A DNA stretch of 64,000 nt from a bacterium (GTDB lineage Bacteria; Vulcanimicrobiota; Xenobia; Xenobiales; JADMJV01), in NCBI GenBank assembly GCA_030149525.1, contig JASBRJ010000274.1, positions 19,855 through 83,854 on the forward strand, written 5' to 3'. Numbering within the stretch: position 1 is the first letter of the stretch; every line of letters starts with the position of its first letter. The notes beneath the pieces are model-generated. The model was not told the origin of the DNA. It saw nothing but the letters and a program-made list of their open reading frames with translations, and made no database searches. A program made the translations under genes and the position numbers. Below, piece by piece: positions 51,795 through 59,442 of this stretch.

Positions 51795-52178
51795 GTGGCT
51801 GGGAAAAAAAGAGCAAACAATGTTGGTCAAATGATCAAAGACCTCCGACCGATTCGAACCGATTTTGGGACGCTGATGGGCAAATACTGCGTCCTCACCG
51901 TCACCGGGCCGGGCAAGCTCTACGAGTATGCGCCGGAACAGTTCGCAACCTTGAAGGAACCGATCGAAGTGATGGGACGGATCGTGGGCAAAGAGTCGGT
52001 TGGAATCTGGTTCGAACCGGCCAAAGCGGTGGTGGAGCCGAATAAGGACGGGCGGGTCATTCCCTACCACATCCTAGTAAGATGGGAGTTTATCGAAACG
52101 GCTACCACCAACCCTCTGGTCAACGACATCCATCATGACAGCCCGGATTGGCAAGGGTTGAAACCCCGGCAATCTTGA
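51795..52178 (+). CDS. Hypothetical small protein
   Basis: A 127-residue soluble protein, probably beta-rich in the middle (GKYCVLTVTGPGKLYEYAPE, EVMGRIVGKESVGIWFEPA, IPYHILVRWEFI). It starts with GTG at 51795; the ATG 12 codons later (MIKDLRPIRTDFG) is an alternative. No family is recognised. It is divergent from the amphi-Trp gene with a 74-base gap and convergent with the membrane gene at 52200. Confidence 0.6.
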   Translation: MAGKKRANNVGQMIKDLRPIRTDFGTLMGKYCVLTVTGPGKLYEYAPEQFATLKEPIEVMGRIVGKESVGIWFEPAKAVVEPNKDGRVIPYHILVRWEFIETATTNPLVNDIHHDSPDWQGLKPRQS

Positions 52179-52199
52179 AAGTGAGGGCCGGTCGGGCTT

Positions 52200-52841
52200 C
52201 TAGCTTGGGTAAAGCCGACGTATAGGCGGGCTGATCACCAGACCGTCGGGCGAGTCCTGAATAATAGTCTTTTCCTTCATGAAATCTATGGTTCTTTCGG
52301 CGTCGCTCCGATCGACCCCACCTTCTTCAAGGCCCTTGAGTAACTGGCTTCTCGAGGCCGAGTAGTTCTCCAGAAGATAGATGAGAACTCCGGACGCGAT
52401 TCTGGATCTCGGGTCGTCTTTCAGGGCGATAGCTTCTCGGATCTGTTCCACGGAAGCAAAAACCCCAAAAAAGAGAAACTGTAAGACCATCAAGACCAGT
52501 CCGATGGCCATCATTTGATTTCCGGCAGTACGACTGAAAAAGTTGCGGCTCATGCGTCCGCCCTGGACGAAGGTCGTCTTACCGGCATCGCTCGACGGAC
52601 CGTTGAGCATTCGTCCAACTCCGTAGCTGAGAAGATTGAAGACTACGAAGGCCGTGGCCAGTCGTTGTAGGGTGAACTGAGAGGCGAAGAAATAAAAGTA
52701 GATGGAGAGCGAGGCCATATTGCAGAAGAGATACAGCACGATGGCCTCTACAACGACATTCCCTCCTACTTTGCGTAGCTCCGGTACTTCCTGTTCCAGA
52801 ACGATTCGGACAGCGTCAGGGTCTCTTTTCATGATTTCCAC
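52200..52841 (-). CDS. Hypothetical membrane protein with C-terminal helical domain
   Basis: A 213-residue protein with three to four hydrophobic helices (VVEAIVLYLFCNMASLSIYF, FVVFNLLSYGVGRML, MMAIGLVLMVLQFLFFGVF). A soluble end (SRSQLLKGLEEGGVDRSDAE, RTIDFMKEKTIIQDSPDGL) looks like a winged-helix or other small helical domain. It follows the 652-residue envelope gene immediately: GTG at 52841, or an ATG three codons later. Joint expression with that gene suggests the pair work together. No family name is known to me. Confidence 0.7.
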   Translation of the reverse strand: MEIMKRDPDAVRIVLEQEVPELRKVGGNVVVEAIVLYLFCNMASLSIYFYFFASQFTLQRLATAFVVFNLLSYGVGRMLNGPSSDAGKTTFVQGGRMSRNFFSRTAGNQMMAIGLVLMVLQFLFFGVFASVEQIREAIALKDDPRSRIASGVLIYLLENYSASRSQLLKGLEEGGVDRSDAERTIDFMKEKTIIQDSPDGLVISPPIRRLYPS

Positions 52842-54800
52842 TCACTTCTTTCTGCCTTTGAAGGCGAATATGAGGACTCCCAGGATGAGCCCTCCAAAAA
52901 CCAGGACAATGTAAAGCAGTGTATAGTCTCCGGGGATGGAAGGCTCTGATGCCTCGGCAAGCTCTCTAGGAGACTTCTCTTGCAGTTGAAGCCCGAATTC
53001 TCGGACTTCGGCCAAAGCATCCACCGGTTCGACGGCGATATCGGGTCCCTCCGGCATAGCTTCCACCTTGCCTTTCGAGACGGTCAATTTGGTCTTTTCG
53101 GGACGATCGATCAGTTTCCGTACCTCTTGTTCGGACTGTCCCTTGTAGAAACTTTCAAAATAGAAAGTCCGCGTTTCTTTCTGTCCGCCCATGCCGCCCT
53201 GATAATTCAGGGTGACACCCTGGGGAGTGGGATCGGAGTTCTCGAACCTTTGGGCAAAACGGGCCTTCGCTGCAGGAGTTAACTGCTGGAAGAGCCCACT
53301 CGCTTGAAGTTCCATCCGATCACCTTGATGATCGTGGCAGGCTTTGAGGCTCTCCAGCGCCACGCTCTTCATCTGCTCGGACAGTTCCTCTGAGGCGAAT
53401 CCAGGGTCCAGGGTTTCGAGCAGGACCCGCGCATAGAAATTGGTGAAATCACCTAGCGCCATAGAGTACACTTGGCCGCGGGTTCCGCCCTCTTTGGTCT
53501 CTTCAAAGTGGCTGGCCAGGAGACTTTCGGAAGCGAAGGGCAGACCTCGCTCCTTGCACAATCCGGCATAGTCGCTCAGGTTTTGGGCGTGATATTCTCC
53601 CGAAGCCTCGAATCTTGTGTCCTTGCCGGCTTCCGTCAGGAGGCTATATTTGAGACTGCCCTGGTAGGTGACTTTCGAGTCGAAGAGGGCCTCAAGTTGC
53701 CGAGCCGTGTTCCTAGAATTGGCTTCCATCAGGCGCTTCGTAAAAATCTGCGCCTCCGTTTGCTCTTCAATCTTCACGTCGAAGAGATTGGCCAGGGGCT
53801 GAAAATTGGAGAGTTCCAGTTCCAGGCCCAATTTGAAGTAATCCTGTTCGAAGGTAGAGGTAAAAAAGAGGCCGTCCCATTTCATGGCGAGGAGACTCTG
53901 GAGAGCTTTCAGCTGTTCAGGCGGGACGGCGTCAGAGTATTTTTCGAGTGTTCTGCGCGGATTGACCCAGGTAAAGGAGCCGCTCAAAACTCTCTGTCCA
54001 TTCACTTTTTTGGGACGCTTGATCACAAAAGACTTCACGTTGATCCCGCTGCGGGCGAGTTGCGTGCCGAGCTTTCGCTGTCCACGAGCAATGACAGGCA
54101 TTTGAGAGCCCACCCCGGAGTTCGCTTCGGCACTCACCGTGAAGGTCACGTCGAAGTTCTCGTCCCGTTCCACTATGGAGAGCTTTATCTCACTCAGACC
54201 GTTCGCGGCTTGGGCAATATCCTTGTGCCGAACATCCACGAAGCCGTTGGCCCGAAGTGTCTTAAAGTCGCCGGAAAAATCGATCTGGGCGTTGGATTGA
54301 CCAACATCTCCCTCCGGTGTGTTGTCTTCCTCAATCTTGAGCAGGACGACACCCCGGGATTCCGTCGAGTTGGATTTGTTGTTGGCATCGAGGGTTAGGA
54401 ACTTGACTCTGTCGTTTTTGTCTCCGGCCATCATTCGGTAAAATTTGGAGTGGGCTTCCGAGCGAGCTAGAGCCATGAATTCGGTTTTCTCTAGATCCAG
54501 TTCAAAGCAAGAGCTAACTCGCTCTGAGGAAGAGAGCGACCCCTCACCTCCGCTGGACTCTGATGAGAGAACAGCTTGTCCGGACGTGAAATTCAGCAAG
54601 CCTTGGACCTTGCCTGAGATATCCGAGGGACGGTTGAGTTCTGAGATGAATCTGTAGACTCCGCGACCTTCATCGGACAGTTCTATTTCGATAGATTGCT
54701 GAGCGCACAGCGGACTGGTCAGCAAAAGGAGGAAGAGGAATCCGCCTACCAGGCTCGACACATAAACATTAGGATAGATTTTTTTTGAGATCATCGACAC
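52842..54800 (-). CDS. Secreted, C-terminally anchored envelope protein
   Basis: A 652-residue protein with an N-terminal signal peptide (VGGFLFLLLLTSPLCAQQS), a large mixed beta/helical ectodomain, and a C-terminal membrane helix followed by basic residues (LYIVLVFGGLILGVLIFAF, then KGRKK). That layout, an ectodomain outside and a short positive tail inside, resembles sortase-anchored or PEP-CTERM-like exported proteins, but no sorting motif is obvious; SIPGDYTLL precedes the helix. The ectodomain is long and unrecognised. It heads an operon with the membrane protein after it. An AT-rich region of about 120 bases lies between it and the divergent gene at 54922. Confidence 0.75.
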   Translation of the reverse strand: MSMISKKIYPNVYVSSLVGGFLFLLLLTSPLCAQQSIEIELSDEGRGVYRFISELNRPSDISGKVQGLLNFTSGQAVLSSESSGGEGSLSSSERVSSCFELDLEKTEFMALARSEAHSKFYRMMAGDKNDRVKFLTLDANNKSNSTESRGVVLLKIEEDNTPEGDVGQSNAQIDFSGDFKTLRANGFVDVRHKDIAQAANGLSEIKLSIVERDENFDVTFTVSAEANSGVGSQMPVIARGQRKLGTQLARSGINVKSFVIKRPKKVNGQRVLSGSFTWVNPRRTLEKYSDAVPPEQLKALQSLLAMKWDGLFFTSTFEQDYFKLGLELELSNFQPLANLFDVKIEEQTEAQIFTKRLMEANSRNTARQLEALFDSKVTYQGSLKYSLLTEAGKDTRFEASGEYHAQNLSDYAGLCKERGLPFASESLLASHFEETKEGGTRGQVYSMALGDFTNFYARVLLETLDPGFASEELSEQMKSVALESLKACHDHQGDRMELQASGLFQQLTPAAKARFAQRFENSDPTPQGVTLNYQGGMGGQKETRTFYFESFYKGQSEQEVRKLIDRPEKTKLTVSKGKVEAMPEGPDIAVEPVDALAEVREFGLQLQEKSPRELAEASEPSIPGDYTLLYIVLVFGGLILGVLIFAFKGRKK

Positions 54801-54921
54801 TCCCCACGAGCTTTATACTTTAGTTCTTGACTTAAAATACAGTATAAGCCTTCTTTCGACGCCATATCGTTCCAAATTGAGAACGATTTTGCAATGCCGG
54901 CGTCAGTCTAGGGAGTGTATG

Positions 54922-55863
54922 ATGAGTGTCGAGAAGGGGATAAAGATGAACAAAAGCACACTAGATTACGAACTCAAGCAACTTTCGAGTAGCGGAATGA
55001 CTGTTACTCTCCTGAAGACTTTAGACTTCGTCATTCCAGGTGACTACAATAACTCGACTCAGCTGCGAGATATGGTCAGCTTCGTTGCTAACCAGCCCAT
55101 GGCGTTGCGTCAGCAGGCCATCGTTAAAAAGGCGGAAGAGCTGTACGCTCAAGATGAGGGAGCACAGAGGGCTCTGTACCTCTATAAACTCACCGATAAG
55201 GCCGACAAAGCTGTGGCCGCCACAGCCCTTGCCAACAAGGTGGGCAGCAAATTCAAAATTTTGTCTTTTCTCACCAAGTACACTCCGAAGGCCGATACCG
55301 TTCAGACTATCGACCTTTGTTTGAAGCTGACTGTGGAAGCGATCTCGTATCTCTCTCTTCACGGAGTGTCCATAGAGGGCATCAGCGATTGGGCCAGGAT
55401 GATTACCTCTCCCGACAAGTACAGCAACGAGTCGGCTCTGAGGCTCGCTGCGCTGATAGGTTTCGACGGTCTGGTGCCGCTCGGCCCTGATTTTCTGAGC
55501 AAAGTGACCGACACGGTGACCGGAAACGCCACGGAATGGAAAGACAACGCTCTTTTTCAGCAGATTTCCGGCTATATTCCCGGCGACGGCATCGAAGCGA
55601 AGAGCGGCTTCATCAAAGAGATCATTAACAAGGCAAGTGCTCCTATTGAGGGGTTTGTCAGCCGCACAGGACTGACCCGCGACAAAGTTGTCAGTTCGGT
55701 GAAAACGTTCACCGACGTGAGCGACGACGCGCTCGACTACGTGGCCGCCTTTTTGGACGCATCCACCTCCTACATGACACAAACCGGCGTGCAGACGGTG
55801 GCACGCCGGTTCGTCACCGAGGCCATGGAGCAGGTTGATGCCGAGCAAGCCGTTACCGGCTAA
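54922..55863 (+). CDS. Hypothetical protein
   Basis: A protein of about 313 residues, mostly helical, that I do not recognise. Starts are possible at 54877, 54919, 54922 and 54946; 54922 (MSVEKGIKMNKST) has AGGGAG six bases ahead and is preferred. No signal peptide, membrane helix or catalytic motif is visible. Segments such as VGSKFKILSFLTKYTPKAD and IEGFVSRTGLTRDKVVSSVK suggest an all-alpha fold. Its stop lies three bases before the stop of the convergent stress-protein gene. Confidence 0.65.
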   Translation: MSVEKGIKMNKSTLDYELKQLSSSGMTVTLLKTLDFVIPGDYNNSTQLRDMVSFVANQPMALRQQAIVKKAEELYAQDEGAQRALYLYKLTDKADKAVAATALANKVGSKFKILSFLTKYTPKADTVQTIDLCLKLTVEAISYLSLHGVSIEGISDWARMITSPDKYSNESALRLAALIGFDGLVPLGPDFLSKVTDTVTGNATEWKDNALFQQISGYIPGDGIEAKSGFIKEIINKASAPIEGFVSRTGLTRDKVVSSVKTFTDVSDDALDYVAAFLDASTSYMTQTGVQTVARRFVTEAMEQVDAEQAVTG

Positions 55864-55866
55864 AAC

Positions 55867-56754
55867 CTAGGACTCGTCGCCTCCACCATGTTCGTGGTTG
55901 TAGACGATGAGGAGCGGTTTGTGAATGGCTTGAAGGACGTTCTCGGCGATGCTTCCGAGAAGCCATCGACGAAAGCCGCTTCGACCGTGACTGCTCATCA
56001 CCACGAGATCACAGTCTTCCGATTCCTCCACAATTCCCAGAGTAGGGCCTGCGACTCTCACCTTCGTGGAGAGTCGGGCCTCGGGGTAACGACTCTTCAC
56101 TTTGTCCAGGTACTCCTGAGCGTTTACGACCTCAAACTCAACAGCCGCATCGAGAGTCGGATTTCCGATGGGGGTGTGGGGAACACCCTGGTAGAGGCGA
56201 ATTTCCGCCCCCACTGCTCGTGCGATCTCAAGAGCGTGCTCAAGACCAATTTCTGCCAACTGAGAGCCGTCTAAAGGAACCAGAATCCGCTCCACCTTCG
56301 GGTGGGGGGGGACTTTGGTTGAGGCGTTGACCACCAGAACCGGGATCTTGCTTCCGCGGACGATCTTGGTGGCCACGGAGCCCAGCAACCAGCGCCCGAG
56401 CCCGCCACGGCCGTGGCTTGCCATAACGATGGCCTCGATCTCTCCCGAAGAAGCCCGGTCGAGAATCGCCATTCCCGCATCGCCTTCGCACTGTTTGATG
56501 GTAGCAAGGCCCTGCGGCAGAGAAGCCCGGGTCTTATGAAGATACTGCTCCATCTCCTTGTGCTGACTCGCTTGATCGAAGTAGACCGGCGGCGGCGCGG
56601 CAAAGTCCGGCAGCATGTAAACTGAAGCGGGGGGCTCGTAACAGCTGAGCAGCTCCAGTTTGGAGCCGGTCGCCTCCGCCAACAGTTCAGCCCAGGGTAG
56701 GGCCTGTTCGGCCAGTTTGGAACCATCCAAGGGGACCAAAAATTTCTTGCTCAC
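55867..56754 (-). CDS. Tandem universal stress protein, fourth of four
   Basis: A 295-residue protein with two Usp domains. Each has the ATP-binding pattern G-2x-G-9x-G(S/T): MASHGRGGLGRWLLGSVATK in domain 1 and SSHGRSGFRRWLLGSIAENV in domain 2. The N-terminal strand reads FLVPLDGSKLAEQALPW. Such proteins bind ATP and help cells survive starvation, oxidative and energy stress. It is the last of four adjacent, same-strand Usp genes and starts 23 bases after the preceding one. Confidence 0.93.
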   Translation of the reverse strand: MSKKFLVPLDGSKLAEQALPWAELLAEATGSKLELLSCYEPPASVYMLPDFAAPPPVYFDQASQHKEMEQYLHKTRASLPQGLATIKQCEGDAGMAILDRASSGEIEAIVMASHGRGGLGRWLLGSVATKIVRGSKIPVLVVNASTKVPPHPKVERILVPLDGSQLAEIGLEHALEIARAVGAEIRLYQGVPHTPIGNPTLDAAVEFEVVNAQEYLDKVKSRYPEARLSTKVRVAGPTLGIVEESEDCDLVVMSSHGRSGFRRWLLGSIAENVLQAIHKPLLIVYNHEHGGGDES

Positions 56755-56777
56755 GACGTTTTCTTTCTCCTCAATCG

Positions 56778-57614
56778 TTATCGATCATAGACAACGAGAA
56801 CCGGGCACTGAGAACTCTGAACGACGCCCTCGGTGACACTCCCAAGGAGAAATCGAGAGACTCCGCTTCGCCCATGGCTGCCCATCACAATAAGATCGGC
56901 GCCATACTTTTCGGCCTGGTCGCAAATTTCCGGGCCCTTGCGCGATTCGTGGACTACAACCTTGACCTTCAGGTCGCCCATCTCCTTGGCCCGCGCCTGC
57001 AGATACTCCTGGGCGGAGATCGCTTGCCAGTCATCCTCCTCCGGGGTTCTATCACGGTAGACGACACCTTCGTAAAGGATCAGTTCCGCATCGAACCTCT
57101 GAGCCAGTTGGGTTGCCATGGCTAGGGACTTCTCAGAGGTCGAGGAGCCGTCTAGGGGAACAAAGATCGTGTCGAGTTTGGCGGGCCTTGGCCGTGGGTC
57201 GGGACGGGCACTCACCACCAGGACCGGGGTGGTGCCGGCTCTGACGACTTTCGTTGTCACGCTGCCCAACAGCCAGCGTGTTATTCCACTGTGTCCGTGG
57301 CTTGCCATCACCACCAGATCGAACTCATCCGAGCGGAGCAAAATCGAATCGGCGGGTTGTCCGATGGCGCAGTAGACAGTCACCTCCGGGCCGTCGAGCT
57401 TTTCAGCTTGTCGGATGAGGTATTTCTCCACGTTTTTGTGGACATCCATGTCGTTGACCATCTCGGCGATGGTGATGGGAAGCTCCGGGGACAGCTTTAT
57501 ATTGTCTAAAGGCATGTAAGACTTCATCAACTCGACCTTCGAGCCGAGAAGCTTCGCCCAGGGAAGGACGACTTCAGAGAGGCCTGAGCCGTCGAGAGGT
57601 ACGAGTATCTTCAT
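56778..57614 (-). CDS. Tandem universal stress protein, third of four
   Basis: A 278-residue double-domain Usp (ILVPLDGSGLSEVVLPWAK). The first ATP motif reads ASHGHSGITRWLLGSVTTKV, the second GSHGRSGVSRFLLGSVTEGV, both complete. It is six bases from the preceding gene and 23 from the next. The four copies have diverged to perhaps a third identity by eye, so the cluster is old and the members probably differ in function. Confidence 0.93.
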   Translation of the reverse strand: MKILVPLDGSGLSEVVLPWAKLLGSKVELMKSYMPLDNIKLSPELPITIAEMVNDMDVHKNVEKYLIRQAEKLDGPEVTVYCAIGQPADSILLRSDEFDLVVMASHGHSGITRWLLGSVTTKVVRAGTTPVLVVSARPDPRPRPAKLDTIFVPLDGSSTSEKSLAMATQLAQRFDAELILYEGVVYRDRTPEEDDWQAISAQEYLQARAKEMGDLKVKVVVHESRKGPEICDQAEKYGADLIVMGSHGRSGVSRFLLGSVTEGVVQSSQCPVLVVYDR

Positions 57615-57620
57615 GGGAGT

Positions 57621-58508
57621 CTATCCTTTCTCTGACGGGTCTTTTAAGACGAGGACGGAGCATCGGCTCTTACGGAGGACCCGTTCTGCCACACTGCCGT
57701 AAAGCCACGAGGCCAGCCCGGTGCGGCCTTGAGTTGTCATGAGGATCAGGTCGGTCTCGTTCTCCTCGGCGAATTGGAGAATCTCCTCGGCCGGATTGCC
57801 CCGACGAACTACAAAGTCGACCTGATAGCCCTGGTTGGAAAGCCATTCCGATTGTTTCTCCAGATACTCGTTGATCTTTTTGAGATCGGGCTCTACGGTT
57901 GTCCTCATGTCACCTTCGAAAGCGTGACCCTGGAATACCACCGACACTCCAATCAAGGTGATTCGGGCTGTGCCGCCGGGGGCCAACTCTATGGCCTGGG
58001 TGAGAGCGTTTTCTGCTCGTTTGGAGCCGTCAAGCGGTATCAGAATTCGGTTTCCATCGGTCTTGTGTTCCTGTTCGGTTCTGACGACCAAGACGGGGAC
58101 AGGGCTCAGGCGAAGGATTTTCTCGGTATGACTCCCCAGAAAGCTCTCCACCCATCCCGACTGGCCATGACTACTCATAACGATGAGCTGAACGTCGCGA
58201 CTCTCGCATTCCTTTATGACTTCGGGGAGTGGTCCCGGACCTTGGGAGCGAACAACCTCGACCTCATAGCCTCGGCCGGACCACTCCTGCCGTTTGCCGT
58301 CCAGGTATTCGTCCACCATTTCTCGTTCTTGCTCGTAGATGTCCAACATTTCAGCCGGCAACCAGGCCGATAGTCGAGGAGTCTCCAGAGCACGAAAGAG
58401 AAGCATTTGACCGCCCCCTCTCGCTTGCAATAAAGAGTCCGCCACAGGGAGCGCGCGCTCAGCGAGTTGGGAGCCGTCGAGAGGAATGAGAAGGATGGGA
58501 CCGGTCAT
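57621..58508 (-). CDS. Tandem universal stress protein, second of four
   Basis: A 295-residue double-domain Usp (LLIPLDGSQLAERALPVAD). Its ATP loops read SSHGQSGWVESFLGSHTEKI and TTQGRTGLASWLYGSVAERV, both with the needed glycines, though the first departs most from the other copies. The start is seven bases after the preceding stop. Membership in one operon with the others and the ATPase upstream is likely. Confidence 0.92.
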   Translation of the reverse strand: MTGPILLIPLDGSQLAERALPVADSLLQARGGGQMLLFRALETPRLSAWLPAEMLDIYEQEREMVDEYLDGKRQEWSGRGYEVEVVRSQGPGPLPEVIKECESRDVQLIVMSSHGQSGWVESFLGSHTEKILRLSPVPVLVVRTEQEHKTDGNRILIPLDGSKRAENALTQAIELAPGGTARITLIGVSVVFQGHAFEGDMRTTVEPDLKKINEYLEKQSEWLSNQGYQVDFVVRRGNPAEEILQFAEENETDLILMTTQGRTGLASWLYGSVAERVLRKSRCSVLVLKDPSEKG

Positions 58509-58515
58509 TTTCTAC

Positions 58516-59367
58516 CTACCTTTCGTGGACAATGAGGAGGGGCTTATCACATCTTTGCATGACCGCTTCGGCTATGCTGCCGAGTATCCATCGTCGAAAC
58601 CCGGAATAACCGTGAGAGGTCATGACAACGAGATCGCAGTCTTTGGCTTGGGCGAGAACGCCGTCGACCACCGGGGCCAATTGGGCGGTAGTTTCCACTT
58701 TCAGACCCTCGAGTTCGGTGGCCTTTTCCGCCAGGTAGTCTCGAGCCGACTCTTCTGCCTTAAGAAGAACCGTTTGGATATCCGACATGGGATATGGGGT
58801 TTCATCGACCGCTCGGTAGAGCTTCAAGCTCGCTCCGAACTCTCGAGCCAAATCGGCGGCGCGACTCAAGCCTCTCTCCGCTAATTCAGAGCCGTCCAGG
58901 CACACCAGAATTTTCTCCAGTTTCGGTTCGGCGTCACTCTCGTCGGGACGAATGAGAAGAACCGGCTTCTTGCTGGCTCGAACGACTTTCGTCGCGGTGG
59001 ACCCCAGCAACCATTTGCCCAGCCCGCCTTGTCCGTGGGTGGCCATAAGAATGGCGTCGGAGTCGCTGGTCTCATCGTAGATGACGATGGTCTCAGCGGG
59101 ATCGCCCTCTTTGACCGTCAGAGTGGCTTCCAGTTCGTTCTCTTTTGCCACCTCTTCCAGATATTGGCGAGCGAATCTGGCGAAGCCGCTCAGGTCGTAC
59201 GATACCGGAGGCGGGGTGGCGAAGTCTGGAAAGCTGTAGAGCGAAGCGAGAGGATGATAGCACCTGAGAAGTTCCAGCTTCTTGCCTTTTTGGGCTAAGA
59301 ATTTGCCCCACTTGAGGGCTGATTCTCCTGTTTTCGAACCGTCCAAAGGGATAAGAAATTTCTGCAT
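58516..59367 (-). CDS. Tandem universal stress protein, first of four
   Basis: A 283-residue double-domain Usp (FLIPLDGSKTGESALKWGK). ATP loops read ATHGQGGLGKWLLGSTATKV and TSHGYSGFRRWILGSIAEAV. The ATG has AGGAGGT ahead of it, a strong ribosome site. A 75-base gap separates it from the P-type ATPase upstream on the same strand. The first and fourth copies look most alike, suggesting one arose from the other. Confidence 0.93.
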   Translation of the reverse strand: MQKFLIPLDGSKTGESALKWGKFLAQKGKKLELLRCYHPLASLYSFPDFATPPPVSYDLSGFARFARQYLEEVAKENELEATLTVKEGDPAETIVIYDETSDSDAILMATHGQGGLGKWLLGSTATKVVRASKKPVLLIRPDESDAEPKLEKILVCLDGSELAERGLSRAADLAREFGASLKLYRAVDETPYPMSDIQTVLLKAEESARDYLAEKATELEGLKVETTAQLAPVVDGVLAQAKDCDLVVMTSHGYSGFRRWILGSIAEAVMQRCDKPLLIVHER

Positions 59368-59442
59368 AGTGGGCTCGACCTCCTAAATTGTTGTTCTCAA
59401 CTCTATTAAAGATGAGGAGTTTGATTCCGCCTATGAGCTAGA

